DNA of 64,000 nt from Ephemerocybe angulata (taxonomy: Eukaryota; Basidiomycota; Agaricomycetes; Agaricales; Psathyrellaceae): positions 248,001-312,000 of the forward strand of contig JAACJK010000005.1 in the NCBI GenBank assembly GCA_013368325.1, read 5' to 3'. The notes beneath the pieces were generated by a model that saw nothing but the letters and a program-made list of their open reading frames with translations, searched no databases and was not told the origin of the DNA. A program made the position numbers and the translations under genes. The first letter of the stretch is position 1. Each line of letters starts with the position of its first letter. Positions 45,074 to 56,380 of this stretch are shown here, piece by piece.

Positions 45074-45200
45074 ACGGTTCAAGCAACCCTAGGCCACTAT
45101 ATAAGCACGGTTCAAGCAACCGTAGGCCATATATAAGCACGGTTCGAGCAACCGTAGGCCACTATATAAGCACGGTTCAAGCAACCGTAGGCCACTATAG
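45074..45200. repeat. Four-copy ~33-bp minisatellite
   Basis: Four tandem units with the core CACGGTTCAAGCAACCGTAG followed by GCCACTATATAAG, nearly identical. Each unit contains a TATATAA word. Confidence 0.85.
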
Positions 45201-45356
45201 GGATAAGCAGGTGACAGGCAGCGATCCAAAACCTTGCGATTCCTGGTTTGGTCTCCAGCCTAGTGGATATGGTTCTGTAGGTGACATGGTGCCCACGGAT
45301 AGTACAGTGGGCCACCGGATAGCCTTACCCATAGCGCTACACCGAGTCTTTCGACC

Positions 45357-45690
45357 TTGCTTAAGAAGACTGAGGTTTCTCCAGGTTCGAAAACGTCTTC
45401 TGTCTCATCTCTACTCGCTACGTCTTCGCCATCCTTTGATGTTGTAATTGTCGGTGCCGGCGTCGCAGGGACGGCCATGGCCCACGCACTCGCTACGATC
45501 CATCGCCCAGCCAGACCGCATCGTCAGGGAGCTCCTCCAGCCGGCTGGAGTAGAAGCTCTCCAAAACTCTCTAGGTCATCGGCTATCGATGGAACAGGCG
45601 CAGTCCCGTGCGCCGGGTACAGCATCCATCCAGGTGGCATACCACAAGGGAACGGAGGGTCGCACTGCGGCAATCAAGGAAAAACGATGT
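45357..45690 (+). pseudogene. Squalene-epoxidase-like fragment (FAD-binding N-terminus)
   Basis: The first frame gives SFDVVIVGAGVAGTAMAHAL, the dinucleotide-binding Rossmann motif GxGxxG of a flavin monooxygenase. After a frameshift near 45500, another frame gives QPDRIVRELLQPAGVEALQ, which closely follows the fungal squalene monooxygenase (Erg1) sequence after its FAD motif; later pieces (GTASIQVAYHKG) are weaker. No start codon fits and the rest of the roughly 470-residue enzyme is missing. It is a decayed, displaced fragment; the assignment to Erg1 is from recognition of this motif pair. Confidence 0.65.
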
Positions 45691-45989
45691 AATATACCGC
45701 AAAACATCAAGAAGAAACCAAGAGAACCAACTCACCTCCCAACTCCTCCCGCCCACAATCATCCCGACCTACACTCCCGACCCCGATCCTCCGTGACCTC
45801 CCGGCACCTCAAGCAACGACAACACCATAGTCCACCTTCACCCCCTTCACCCCACTCTGCACCCCATTCCCCAAACCCAGTAGCCTCTGCGCGTTAACAT
45901 TAAATAAACACGGGCGACTGTGGTAAAGCCAGCGACTCAGGGAATATGGTCGGTCTATAACAGTGGTGTTTGCAGGCGCAATTCACAAG

Positions 45990-48035
45990 TCGTCGGCCGA
46001 TGTCCCGGGTACTGCTATCCCACAGCTTCGGGAACACGAGGCGAAGGGCTTGGCGGGCGCCTAACTCCAAATCTGGGTAAAGGACGCACTTAGAACGCAC
46101 CGCGTGGTGGTCTCGCTCTGATAAATGCACTGTGACGTTGTCAATGTTGACACCCATCGCCTGTTCTGAGGAAACGAAAATTCGTGGGCACAGGTCGCTT
46201 TCAATTAGAGATATACAGAAAGAAGAAGGAAAGAAAGGTCAGATCAACAGAGACGACGCTCATCACCCTAGGACAAGGACGAAAAGGGGACGCCGAAGGT
46301 AATAACTCAATACCAAAGACACCACTCTCTCTGTTTCGCCCAGGAGCCGAGGTCATCGCTCGAATACGAGCATCGAAACGAAACGAACGACAGACCGAAC
46401 GCACGCGCACGCGCACACCCACACGAGCGGTCGGTCGCACACCGCACGACGCCACGACACGAGCCAAGGAGGAACGATGGAACGAAAACAAAGCCAAATC
46501 GGAAGACACCCACTAAATCAAGAGAACGAACTCACCTTCCGATCTTCCCACCCGCAACTCCCAACTCCGATCCTCCAACACTCTTCCACCCTCCCAAGCA
46601 GCGACAACCGCACACTCAAGCCCCATCCCCTCCCCGTCGCTCTCCCGGCTTCTCGAGTTTCACCTCCCCTTTCATCCACCTCCTTCCCGCATTGTCCTTC
46701 CAGCACACCCTCAGAATGAACATGCGACTGCTATAGGCGGGACATTTCGTCTATGGAGCTCGGGTAGCTCTTCTCCGAGACCTCCTTTGAACACTCCTTC
46801 GCACTTTCCACCGACTCCTTATTTCCTGTCCTAATCCATACCCCGCCGCCGCCATCGTTATCGCCGAGGGAGGAGGGGTGAACACGGTGGATGCACAACC
46901 TGCTCCTCAAAGGTCCTCAAGCTCGCATCCACGTCGCAATTGCTGGACTGTTCCTCGCGTTGGCGTTGGCGTTGGCGTTGGCTGTTCGAGGTCGTCGAAG
47001 TTGAAGTAGCAGGTGAGCTCATCTGCGCACTAGACGAGCTGCGAACCAACCCCTCCCCAGGAGAGAGATCCATAATCCTCATCATCGACAGCAACCCATC
47101 CGTCCCGCCCTCCTCCCATCCCTTCTGATCCCATGCCGCAAGCCCGTTTGTCGAGCGACACTGTGTGATCCCCGTCCCGTTACTGTCTTGTGGTGGGAGA
47201 TACTCAGTAAGCCTTGGAAGGGCCGAAGGACGGGAACGAGTTACGAGGCTGCAGAGGTGGATGGGGATGTCGAGGGCGAAGGTAAGGGTGGGGCGCTTGT
47301 CCATGATGTACATAGGTGTGGGTCTGTGTAACGGTGAGGAAGACGGTGATTGATCGTTGAGTATGTGTGTAATTGAGTACGGAGAGGGTATAGACGTACC
47401 TGGCAAAGATGCCGAATGAACTCGTGGTGGTGGTAGGGTTGTGTATGGGGACCACGATGCAGAAGGAGAGTGCGAGGAAGCGGTGAGACCCGCAAGCACC
47501 CGGGGACTCTCGTCCGCGCTCAAGCCGGCCGTCGCACCCGTACCCTCCGCGATAATGACAGTAACCCTCGCCACGGGCGCATCGACACCTCCAAACCTGC
47601 TCCACGTCCTACTCCCGCCCTCCTCCTCCACTTCTTACTCCGGCTCCGGCTCCAGCACCGACTCCAGACACCTATAGCGACGTCGTAAGCGTACTCTTCT
47701 ATACTCTTAGTGCCGCGTGCGACGTCCTCCGCATAAGCCATGGGGAGGTGCGTTCAGCGAAGGGATGCGGGGGCGGAGGACTTGCGCGATGGGTGCTGGG
47801 GCTGCGTTCGGCTGCTCGTGCGACGTGGGATCTTGCACTGCGGGCTTGCGGGAGAAGAGGCGGTGGGTTCTTGCGATGGTTCCATGTCCAGCAAACGCCA
47901 GGAAGATGGAGACTCAGAGGAAGGAGGAAACGTGTTGCTCGGAGCTCCAGTTTGCTCCGGTGCATCGAAATGGCGCACGTGTTTGTGATGCACGTGCGGT
48001 GGAGATAGGGGCATCGCTGGGCGTCTAATTGAAAT
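45990..48035 (-). repeat. R unit 4
   Basis: The left margin aligns with 7540-7650; the right margin is CTGGGCGTCTAATTG at 48020. The middle is shorter and more divergent than in units 1, 2 and 5. Confidence 0.55.
46858..47885 (-). CDS. R4, low-complexity hypothetical protein
   Basis: Family start MEPSQEPTASSPASPQ at 47885. The frame 46858..47631 carries RVTVIIAEGTGATAGLSADE, PSALPRLTEYL and DGLLSMMRIMDLSPGE, the R-family blocks. The shared intron lies at about 47329..47400 (GTACGT..TTACACAG). The C-terminal part has a Gln/Arg repeat (QRQRQRQREEQ) encoded by GTTGGC repeats at 46960. The family function is unknown. The link between first exon and main frame is not settled, so the copy may be a pseudogene. 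Confidence 0.4.
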
Positions 48036-48059
48036 CGGCGAGCGTTGTTGGCATGGGTG

Positions 48060-49600
48060 GGTGTACTTGACAGCAATATCGCCAGAAAGCTAATCACAGC
48101 GATAGCATTTATAGCTAAGTGTAGACTACATGTAAGTCATTCAACCTGAGCTAACTTGCGCTTCATACTTTCCGGCATCTGTTTCCACAGGGGTATATCA
48201 ATCATCAAGCCCAATATATGGTAGAGCGTATCCATCCTGTATACAAGAGCTAACCTCCCTTCGCTTCGGTAGAAAGTCGAGTCAAAACTGGAATTGGGTC
48301 AGGGCTGTGGATATCAGAGTACTTGGGTAGCGAGCTGCGAATGCGACCGGTCCAAGGTGAACGCAATGCATATGGTCCGGTATCTCAAAATTCACGCGAT
48401 GTTGTTAGGGAGCAGATCAAAGCCTTGGGAGACAGAAATTGACAGAGAAGGCCGTAACAAAAAGACACTAAACAGCGGAACGGAACCCACTAGAACATAA
48501 TAATTTTAATAAACTCGCGAGTTTCCTTAATATATGGGTAATGTTATACATTGCTGCGGTTTGAGCAGAGCACACACCGCTCGGCATCATCTCTGAAGCT
48601 AAAACAAAAGCCGAATAGCCTATAGAATGAAGACCATGAACTATGGACCATGTTGTCGCGTGGTACCGGGGTTAGGCGGCCTACTTCATCTCATCAGACC
48701 TCCAATAATCACTTATGAATGCCTGAGTGGCCATAATCACTCAAATCGCCGAATGTAATCAGGACAGGTATGTGGATTGACACTAATTTGATAGAAGGTC
48801 GATACTCGCTCTACCCAAGGGATGGACAAAAAATGGCCTCCACAACGACGGACCCAGGTCCCAAACGAGGAATGTATAATGATTCCAGCCTGTGGGTGCC
48901 CCGAGCGGTAGGCCTAAGGCACCGACAAGTCTAACTCACTTAGACCGAACCTCATGCGTCGTGTGCAACCTCGCCATCTGCAACCCGTTCAAGTCACACC
49001 AGACTTGTGCCTTGCGTCCCTGTCTTTTATGAGACACGGTCACTGATAAGCAATGCCATTTAATTGGTTCGTGGACTATCAGCGATTCTCGTCCTTATGC
49101 TCTATTACGGCTATCATTTATTTAAATTGCCGTCAGTCACTGTGTCGCTGACGTTCCTTTCTCTTCTCAGAGCCGACTCAGCTTTGGTGTGTACCTTCGG
49201 TGAGTTAAACTTAAGTCGAGTGCGATACGCCGTTGAATGTTAATCTGAATAGCACCACTGGCGTTAAAACGTGGCCTTGGCATAGCACATATCACAGTGT
49301 ATACACTAGTCGACAGTGCTGAATGGACGATAGATAAATCATAAATGTACACAAATCGATTGGTGTGAGCTTGATGTAAGCCTTTGGAAATCGTGCAGCT
49401 GTAGAACTAGAAAACCCAGAGGTCTACGTATACTCGGATGGGAACGGGTAAATGGTTCTGAGTGAGTCGCTCGGCTGCGGCCTCAACGGTAAGTCAAGCT
49501 TTCCTACCGTCCATCTAGGCTCAAACCTTGAAAACTACATATTGAAAACATAAGGGAGTGGGCTAGGTTGATAATAAGAATGTACACGATACAGCCAACA
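48060..49600. other. Intergenic, no gene recognised
   Basis: No supported gene. 49.05-49.2 kb resembles 41.98-42.2 kb (shared words around AGAGCC.ACTCAG.TTTGGTG), part of the segmental duplication. Confidence 0.4.
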
Positions 49601-49609
49601 ATTGGTATG

Positions 49610-52600
49610 CTAGTATCCAAAATGAACGTAGGGAATCCAAGAGAGCAAAGACTGATCTGAGTTATCGCCCAGTCGAATCCTCAGCTGCTGAGTTGCATGG
49701 TGAAGCGCACGCGCAGAATGCGTCCCATCGAAAGCACTCCCATCCGCAGGATCCCTATGATCCAGAAGATACTGGTAAAAGTCCGTTGCTACGTGCGGCG
49801 CGTGTTCATCCCGGATAGCCCATATCGTCGCCACCACCCGACGATATCCAGCAGCGAGCATCCCGGCGGCGAGGTGCACCGCTTCGTCAGGGAGTTCCTC
49901 CGCACCGGTGCCCGTCTGACAGGCCGAGAGGAACGCAAGATCAGCGTTCTTGAGATTGCGCTGAAGGATAGCCAAAAGATCCAGCGACCCAGTATGAAAG
50001 AGGAAACGACTGTCAAGTGGATTGGCTATATCCTGGCACGCGTGGCAGGCCAAATGGATGCTGTTAAATCTCTCCATTGAATCGAGGCAGATGGCCGGGG
50101 TGATGGTGCTTCCTTCCAATCTTTCTGACCTCAATCCCTCCTTTGTCACCAAGTTTTCAATGAACTGGACCTCTTTTGTTGTTCCGGGGATGTGAGATGC
50201 GCCAGGAGCGTTGGGCTGGCATGTCATGAACAGTCCAGAAGTGGCCTTTTCAATAGGACGAGCATTCCTGACACGGTCGGTCAGTGCGGCGATTGTCGGC
50301 GTATATGAAGAGACCGCGTAATCGAGAAGACATTCAGCGCCCTCGTTCGCGTATATCCCAGCGGTATGGATGGGAAGAAAGGACAAAGGGCCAGTTGGGC
50401 ACCACCATATGCGAGGCGCTACTTCTGTGGATGGGGGCGCTGTCTTCTGCAACGAATATTCACTAAATCGACACATTTGATATGGATAATTAGATAAACT
50501 TACCTCAATTTCCAGTGCTTGGAGTACCGGCTTTACAAGATCTGTCCACAAGCCTTGAAGAATATCTTGAACACTGGTCTCTCTGTTCTTCGTCAAGATG
50601 ACCTTTCGGATGCCACGCTCCTTGTCAACCCCCTCAAGGACAGTCGCTACCGATCCTCCGCGTTCGCGATAGTCGTGGGCTTGGAGCTGATTCGTCAAGT
50701 CCTGCCGGTATTGATTGCATTTGGCGAGAGAAAAGCTGGGGAGCGGGATGTGGAGGGGAGTACTTCGCCCAGTGGACAACACGATCGCGTCACACCGACG
50801 AGTGTCGACATTGACGATGATAGCGTGACCGGCTTCAGGGAGGTAGGGGAGCAGGGTATGCCATGGTGACGGTTCGAGGAACCGTTCGAACCCAGGAGTT
50901 GCGCGGACTTTTGTGACGAGCTCGTCCCACTCCCGCGCATTCCTCAAATGGTCTCGCGCTTGGTCCTCCAGAGAGACTTTCTCCGACATCAACATCGCCG
51001 ACCGCGCCGCATTTCGGACTGATCCTGCGCCTTCGAGCTTCTTGGAAAGCTTTACAACACTCTCTGCCAGATGACTGTCATGACGGCGAAGGTCGTCTAA
51101 TGGTGTCCTCAAGCTGGTGAGCTGGCGCCATACAAGGCAGCGACCTTGTTCAAGCCACTCGAGCGCTTTATCGACTCGCTCGAGTGCGAATGCAGCGGAA
51201 GCGGCTTGGAGGGCTAGGCCAGAGGTATCCACAAGTTGAGAGTAGCGGTTTTCCAGAACTTGGTCGAGAGTAGTTGTCAGTGTGGACAGGCGGATTGCGG
51301 TGTCGAATGCGGTCAATATCTCAGATGAGCCCGGATTGAATTCTTCCAATAACCCAGCCCAATGTTTCGCCGCTTGCAACCTTATATGTGGAGGGCCAAA
51401 TGTGGAGGTTGCAGCAGTCCTGCAATGGGATAAGGCTTCGGTGAAATCCTGATTTTCGCCAGTGTGCCCAAATCGAGCTTCAAATGAAACTGCGAGATTG
51501 CAGTGTCGGAGAGCCATGTCTGGATGTCCCTCTGGAGTGATCTCAAGTGCTCTCTGCTGCATTGAGATGGCCTCAGCGAGGTCATGGAAATCTTCGGTGT
51601 GCCCAAAGCGGGAGAGAATCGAAGTGCCCAGGCTGGCCAGTCGCAGAGCCATGTCTGGGTGGCCCTCCGGAATGAGCGCGAGTGCTCGTTTCTGTGCTGA
51701 GATGGCCTCAGCGAGATCTTCAAGGTCTTCGGTGAGGTCAAAGCGGGACCGAAGTGAGTTACCGAGATTGGCGAGTCGCAGAGCCATGTCTGGGTGGCCC
51801 TCCGGAATGAGCACGAGTGCTCGCTGCTGTGCTGAGATACCCTCGGCGAGGTCTTGGAGATCTTCTGTGTGCTCAAAGCGGGCCCAAAGGAAATGGCCAA
51901 GATTCGCGAGCCTCCTGGCCATGTCCGGGTGACCCTCTGGGGTGATCTCAAGGGCTCTCTGGTTCAATGAGATGGCCTCAGCGAGGTCTTGGAGATCTCC
52001 CGTGCGCTCAAAGCGGGACCAAAGCGACATAGCAAGGCCGGTCAGCTGCCAGGCCATGTCCGGGTGACCTTCCGGAGTGTGCTCGAGCGCTCGCAGATCT
52101 GCTGAGATGGCCTCAGCGAGGTCTTGAGGATCTCCGGTACGCTCAAAGCGAGAACGAAGCGATGCACCGAGACCGCCGAGTCGCGAGGCCATGTCCGAGT
52201 GACCTTCTGGAGTAAGCTCGAGTGCTCTCTGTCTTGCTGAGATAGCCTCAACGAGGTCGTGGAGATCTCCGGTTCGCTCAGAGCGAGACCAAAGCGAAGC
52301 ACCGAGATTGGCGAGTCGCACAGCCCTATTTGGATCACCTTCTGAAGTGAGCTCGAGTGCGGTTTCTTGTACTGAGATGGCCTCAGCAATGTCTTGGAGA
52401 TCTCCGGTAGTCTCAAAGTGCAAAAAAAGCGAAGCATCCAGCCAAGAGAGTCGCGGAGCCGTGTCTGGATGATCCTTGGGCGTGAGCTCCACCACTCTCC
52501 GAAGTTTGCATATCGCTGTTGCGAGACAATCGAGGTCGGTTCTGGTAGCTTCATACTGCTTCGTGAGAGCGACACCATCGTCGAATAACTGCTCGTGACT

Positions 52601-52774
52601 GTCTATGCGAATATGACCGTTAGACTGGGACTCTCATACCTACACACCGTATGAATCACTGACCGTCCGCCTCCGTCTCCGCTATCAAGGCAATCGGGCC
52701 ACTACGAAAGCTTTGAGCTTCACTGTAAAGCACAGAAATGTAGGAACATTCCAGACATACCGCAGACTTGTCAT
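49610..52774 (-). CDS. TPR-CHAT-3: intact caspase-fold CHAT protease with TPR repeats, 1002 aa
   Basis: Four exons fit exactly: 52761..52774, 52664..52722, 50504..52602 and 49610..50446 (3009 nt). The start MTSLREAQS is created by splicing a 14-nt first exon. Eight 47-residue TPR-like units (RTGDLQDLAEAIS, LELTPEGHPDMA) fill residues about 35-410, followed by a helical linker containing WLEQGRCLVWRQLTSLR. The CHAT domain holds the dyad His in HLACHACQD and Cys in LSACQTGTGAEELPDEAVHL, and ends WIPYVHFGY. The 57-bp last intron is in frame and free of stops, so readthrough would only add 19 residues. TPR-CHAT proteins are cysteine proteases probably switched on by ligand binding to the repeats. 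No signal peptide or membrane segment, so cytoplasmic. Confidence 0.9.
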
Positions 52775-52826
52775 ATAGTCTCCGTATCCGGGAGGGGATT
52801 GGATGTGAATGAATAGATACTGCTCT

Positions 52827-52834
52827 CTATATAG
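52827..52834 (-). promoter_or_regulatory. TATA box of TPR-CHAT-3
   Basis: CTATATAG about 54 bp upstream of the ATG, in a block conserved with TPR-CHAT-1. Confidence 0.55.
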
Positions 52835-52899
52835 TCTCTAGCGCACAGCCCTCTTTAATCTGATATAGGCGCCGGTCTACAGCATCGGCAACAGCCCGC

Positions 52900-55635
52900 A
52901 TTTTCAATCGATAAGTTTGCACTCCTTTGTATCCTCATAGCTGTGCAGATTCGAGCATTGCCGAGTATACCGAATGTGTATTTGAATCTACTTCGTTTAC
53001 CTGTTCACAACAAACGAAACGCACACCTATGGATAGGACCGGCATGTATCAAGGTCGTCTCCAATTATATAGACAATCTGCTGCGCAATCCACCGACGGC
53101 GCCGATGTGAGGATGGTGGATCGGCTATCCTCACACCGAGATCGAACTGAGCACGCAGACCCCGCACAACAGCAGTGTCAGTACCCTCGCCCACCATGCG
53201 TTTCACAGGCAGTACGCAGAATAACAGCCTCGCCTCCCTCGGGTAGAGACTAGCGATATCTCGACGCCCAGTCGGGCATCCCGCCAGAACGAAAGCGACG
53301 GTTGTCCTTCAATATCGGGAAATCGAGACCGAAAAGGTCAACGATCGCCAGTAACTGTCGCTGAAGCAATTATACAATGAATTAGAGAATGAAAGGATGA
53401 AATAAAGAAAGTTCAACAGAGACGATGCCCATCATCCATGATCCCAAGAAACGAACGAGCAAACTAGATCGAAGGTAAGAACAAGCGTGACCGCGGCACA
53501 GTCCAGACCGAACTTCATCATCCACGCTCTCCCAGCCCGGAACCCTGGACAGATCAGCCGAGGCGAGAGCATGGACGCTGGGTCGGCACTGGCAGTGCAT
53601 AGCGCATGCTCGCGCCCTTGGAGGATGCTCCCGGGGATGCAAGAGAAAACCGAAGGAAAGGTCCAAAGAAAGAAAAAAGGAGAGTCGTAGCTTGAAGACA
53701 CGCGTCAGCGTGAACGACCGGGCGTACGCAAGAAAGAAGTAAGGAAGACCATCGACTTTGAGCCGGACAACGCCAGCAAAACCTCGAAATCAAGGAAATA
53801 CGATGCGCTAGACCCCAAAACAAAAGAAAAAAAAAGAAAGAGTACGAACTCACCTCCCGATTCGCCCCCCACCCCAATCATCCCCGAGCCACACTTCTGC
53901 CCCGATCCTCCATAGCCTCCCCACACCTCAAGCAACGACAACCCCCAAAATACAACCTTCATCCCCAGCAACTACTCCCTCACCTTCTCTTCATCCCACT
54001 CTGCTCCCCATCCCATAGGTACCGTACCCTCTCCGCGTTAACACCAAACTGTGACACATCTTTTCCATGCGCATCCTTCTTGTCCCATCCCAGCTTGATT
54101 CCAGGTTGCCTCCTTTCCCCGTCCCCGTCCCCGCCCCACTCGTTCCCGCCGTCCCCCTCCCCACCTATTCTCCCGTTCGCCGCCAGAATCAGCACAGCTG
54201 GCACAAGCTGCGTCCTCGCTATGGGTGCCTCGCCGCCATTATAGCCTTACTCAACCCACCAGCCGACAGTCGGCACCAAAGCAGAAATCGGCGCTGAAGA
54301 GAACTCGAAGTCGAAGGCGACCGAGACCTATAAACCACGCATCGTAAAAGGAGCCGGGAGCGAGGGTGGTGGTGGTAGAGGTGGCGGGGAGTATGTCCAG
54401 TTCGAGAGGAGCCTCGGCTCGGGTTCGTCGTCGGGTAGAGGTTGAGAATGACAGGGTGGGACGATTGGTGTAGACGCCGTCGTCGAGGTCGAGTTTGAAT
54501 CCGCGTTCGCTTTCGCTTTCGTGTTGGTGTTGGTGTCCGTGATCGAAGTGCACCCATCTTCCGTGTAGTCCAACGTGCAGTAGACACGGCAGCTACTCCC
54601 TCACCAGGAAAGAGACCCGTAATTCTCATTATCGGCGGTACCCCATCCGCCTCTCCCTCCTCTTCCCCTGGGGAAGGTCGTTTTACCATCGCACGCTGTG
54701 AGATCCACGCTCGGTTCGTGTTCGAGGCGGACGATCCTCTGCGCGTCTTGGAGCGGCCGAGGGACGCGAACCAACCAACAGTCTTGGAAGGGAGGTCGAG
54801 AGTGAAGTTGAATGTCGCGCTCGCTGCGAGCCTATACGAAAAAAGATGATAGTCAGTAGTAGAATAGATAGATGTAGAAGACCAAGGGTGATGCACCTGA
54901 GGATCCCGAGCTCGTTGTCGGTACAGACAGAGGTGAAGATGCGTATGAGGAGGAGGATGGCGAGGCTGTGAAACCCGCTAGCATTCGACGCTCTCCTCTG
55001 CACTCAGACCGAGCGGGGCGCCCATGCCCTCCGCGAAAACGACGGTCACACTCTCCACAGGCGCTCAACCGCAGCCCCTCCCAACCTTCCTCCTGTTCCG
55101 TTTCCTCCAGTTGCTGCTCCGGCTCCAGTCCCGACTCCAGCCATCGACAGCAACGTCGTATCGTCCCTCCTTCTGAGCGAAGCGTGGTTCCGAGCAAGCG
55201 AGGTCGACGCAGAGCTCACTGGCAATGCCGAGGTGGAGGACTTGCGCGAGGGGTGGTACTGCGTTCGGGTCGTGCGGCGCGGGGCCTTGGAGTGTAGGCT
55301 TATGGGAGGCGGGAACTCGGCGGTGTGTTCTTGCGCTGGTTCAATGTCTTCTACTCGTACAGTCGTGTATGTGCTTGTGTGATCTAGGGTAGTGCTCGTG
55401 GGCTGTGTTCACTTTGTTCGTGTCGCGATCCGATATGCAAGGTTAGACCATGCGCTTGCTCCAGCTTTAGTCTGGACCAGCGCAGCCGAGAAGCTATGCA
55501 GGAAATGAAGAGAGAATGGGACGATGAAGAGGAGGAAGGTGTTCGACGGTTCGTTCGGTGAGCGAACTGCATCGCGTCGCACGTGTTTGGCGTGCACGTG
55601 GGAGTGTGGATAGGGGCTTTGGCGGGCGCCTAATT
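52900..55635 (-). repeat. R unit 5
   Basis: Same landmark order as units 1 and 2, starting 125 bp upstream of TPR-CHAT-3 and ending in GCGGGCGCCTAATTC at 55625. Confidence 0.6.
54219..55345 (-). pseudogene. R5, low-complexity hypothetical gene copy without ATG
   Basis: The family start reads ATT-GAA-CCA-GCG-CAA-GAA at 55345, so the initiating Met is lost. The shared intron is present (GTGCAT..CGTATAG, about 54836..54898). The downstream exon has VGWFASLGRSKTRRGSSASN and DGVPPIMRITGLFPGE in one frame; the upstream block VTVVFAEG is in a different frame. Probably non-functional. Confidence 0.45.
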
Positions 55636-55639
55636 CGAC

Positions 55640-56380
55640 GTGTGCTCGCGTAAGGCGGTGTGCTCGGAGACAACCATGGTTACTTGGCAGCCCGAAGATC
55701 TTCTAAGTCTCTACAGAGCCGACGCCTGCCATCGACACTTCCTCCAACATCGGAAACAAAGGTGATATCATTATTTGAGGTGTGTGTATACCCAAAGCTT
55801 CTGTCCATTTTCAATAGGCCCACAATGCGGAGCAGAATACTGAGATGGAAATTAAGCTTGTCAATATACCATGATTACCCGCCCCAGCCGAGTTTACTGG
55901 CGCTGATCAACGAACCGTTGAGTATCGGGGGTGATTAAGTCAATCATACACACTGGCTAGAGCAAATATTTAAAGCAGTACTCTTCTTATATTCTTAAAT
56001 CGCAAAGACAAGACGACAGCTGGGGAGGTCGGACGGTCGCCCGCGGGCGCGTAATCAATGAGTCGCGCGGTGGGCATTCTGAGACGCGTTGGGGCGTATA
56101 TCTATGATCTTGTGCTGCATATTGAAGGATGTGGTTTTTTCAGTCAGAACGAAGAGCAGAAAACTCGATATTTATAGTCGCCCAATAGGAAGGGAAGACT
56201 ATGTTAAATATATAAAAACAGTAAAGGTGAAGGAGATACATAAGCAAAATCTACTGTATGAGTGACCGACAGTTGAGAAGTGCAAGGAAAGACGTAAACA
56301 TGATGAGCTGTGAGCATCAGGAATGACAGAGTCCAATCAAGGTAAATAGAAGTGGGCTGGGGGTGATGGGAAACGAGGGA
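55640..56380. other. Intergenic, no gene recognised
   Basis: Space between R5 and the 3' end of TPR-CHAT-4; nothing supported. Confidence 0.35.

Noticed and set aside
50284..51932. Several 60-156 aa plus frames over TPR-CHAT-3
   Set aside because: Antisense shadows of the tandem repeats and CHAT domain.
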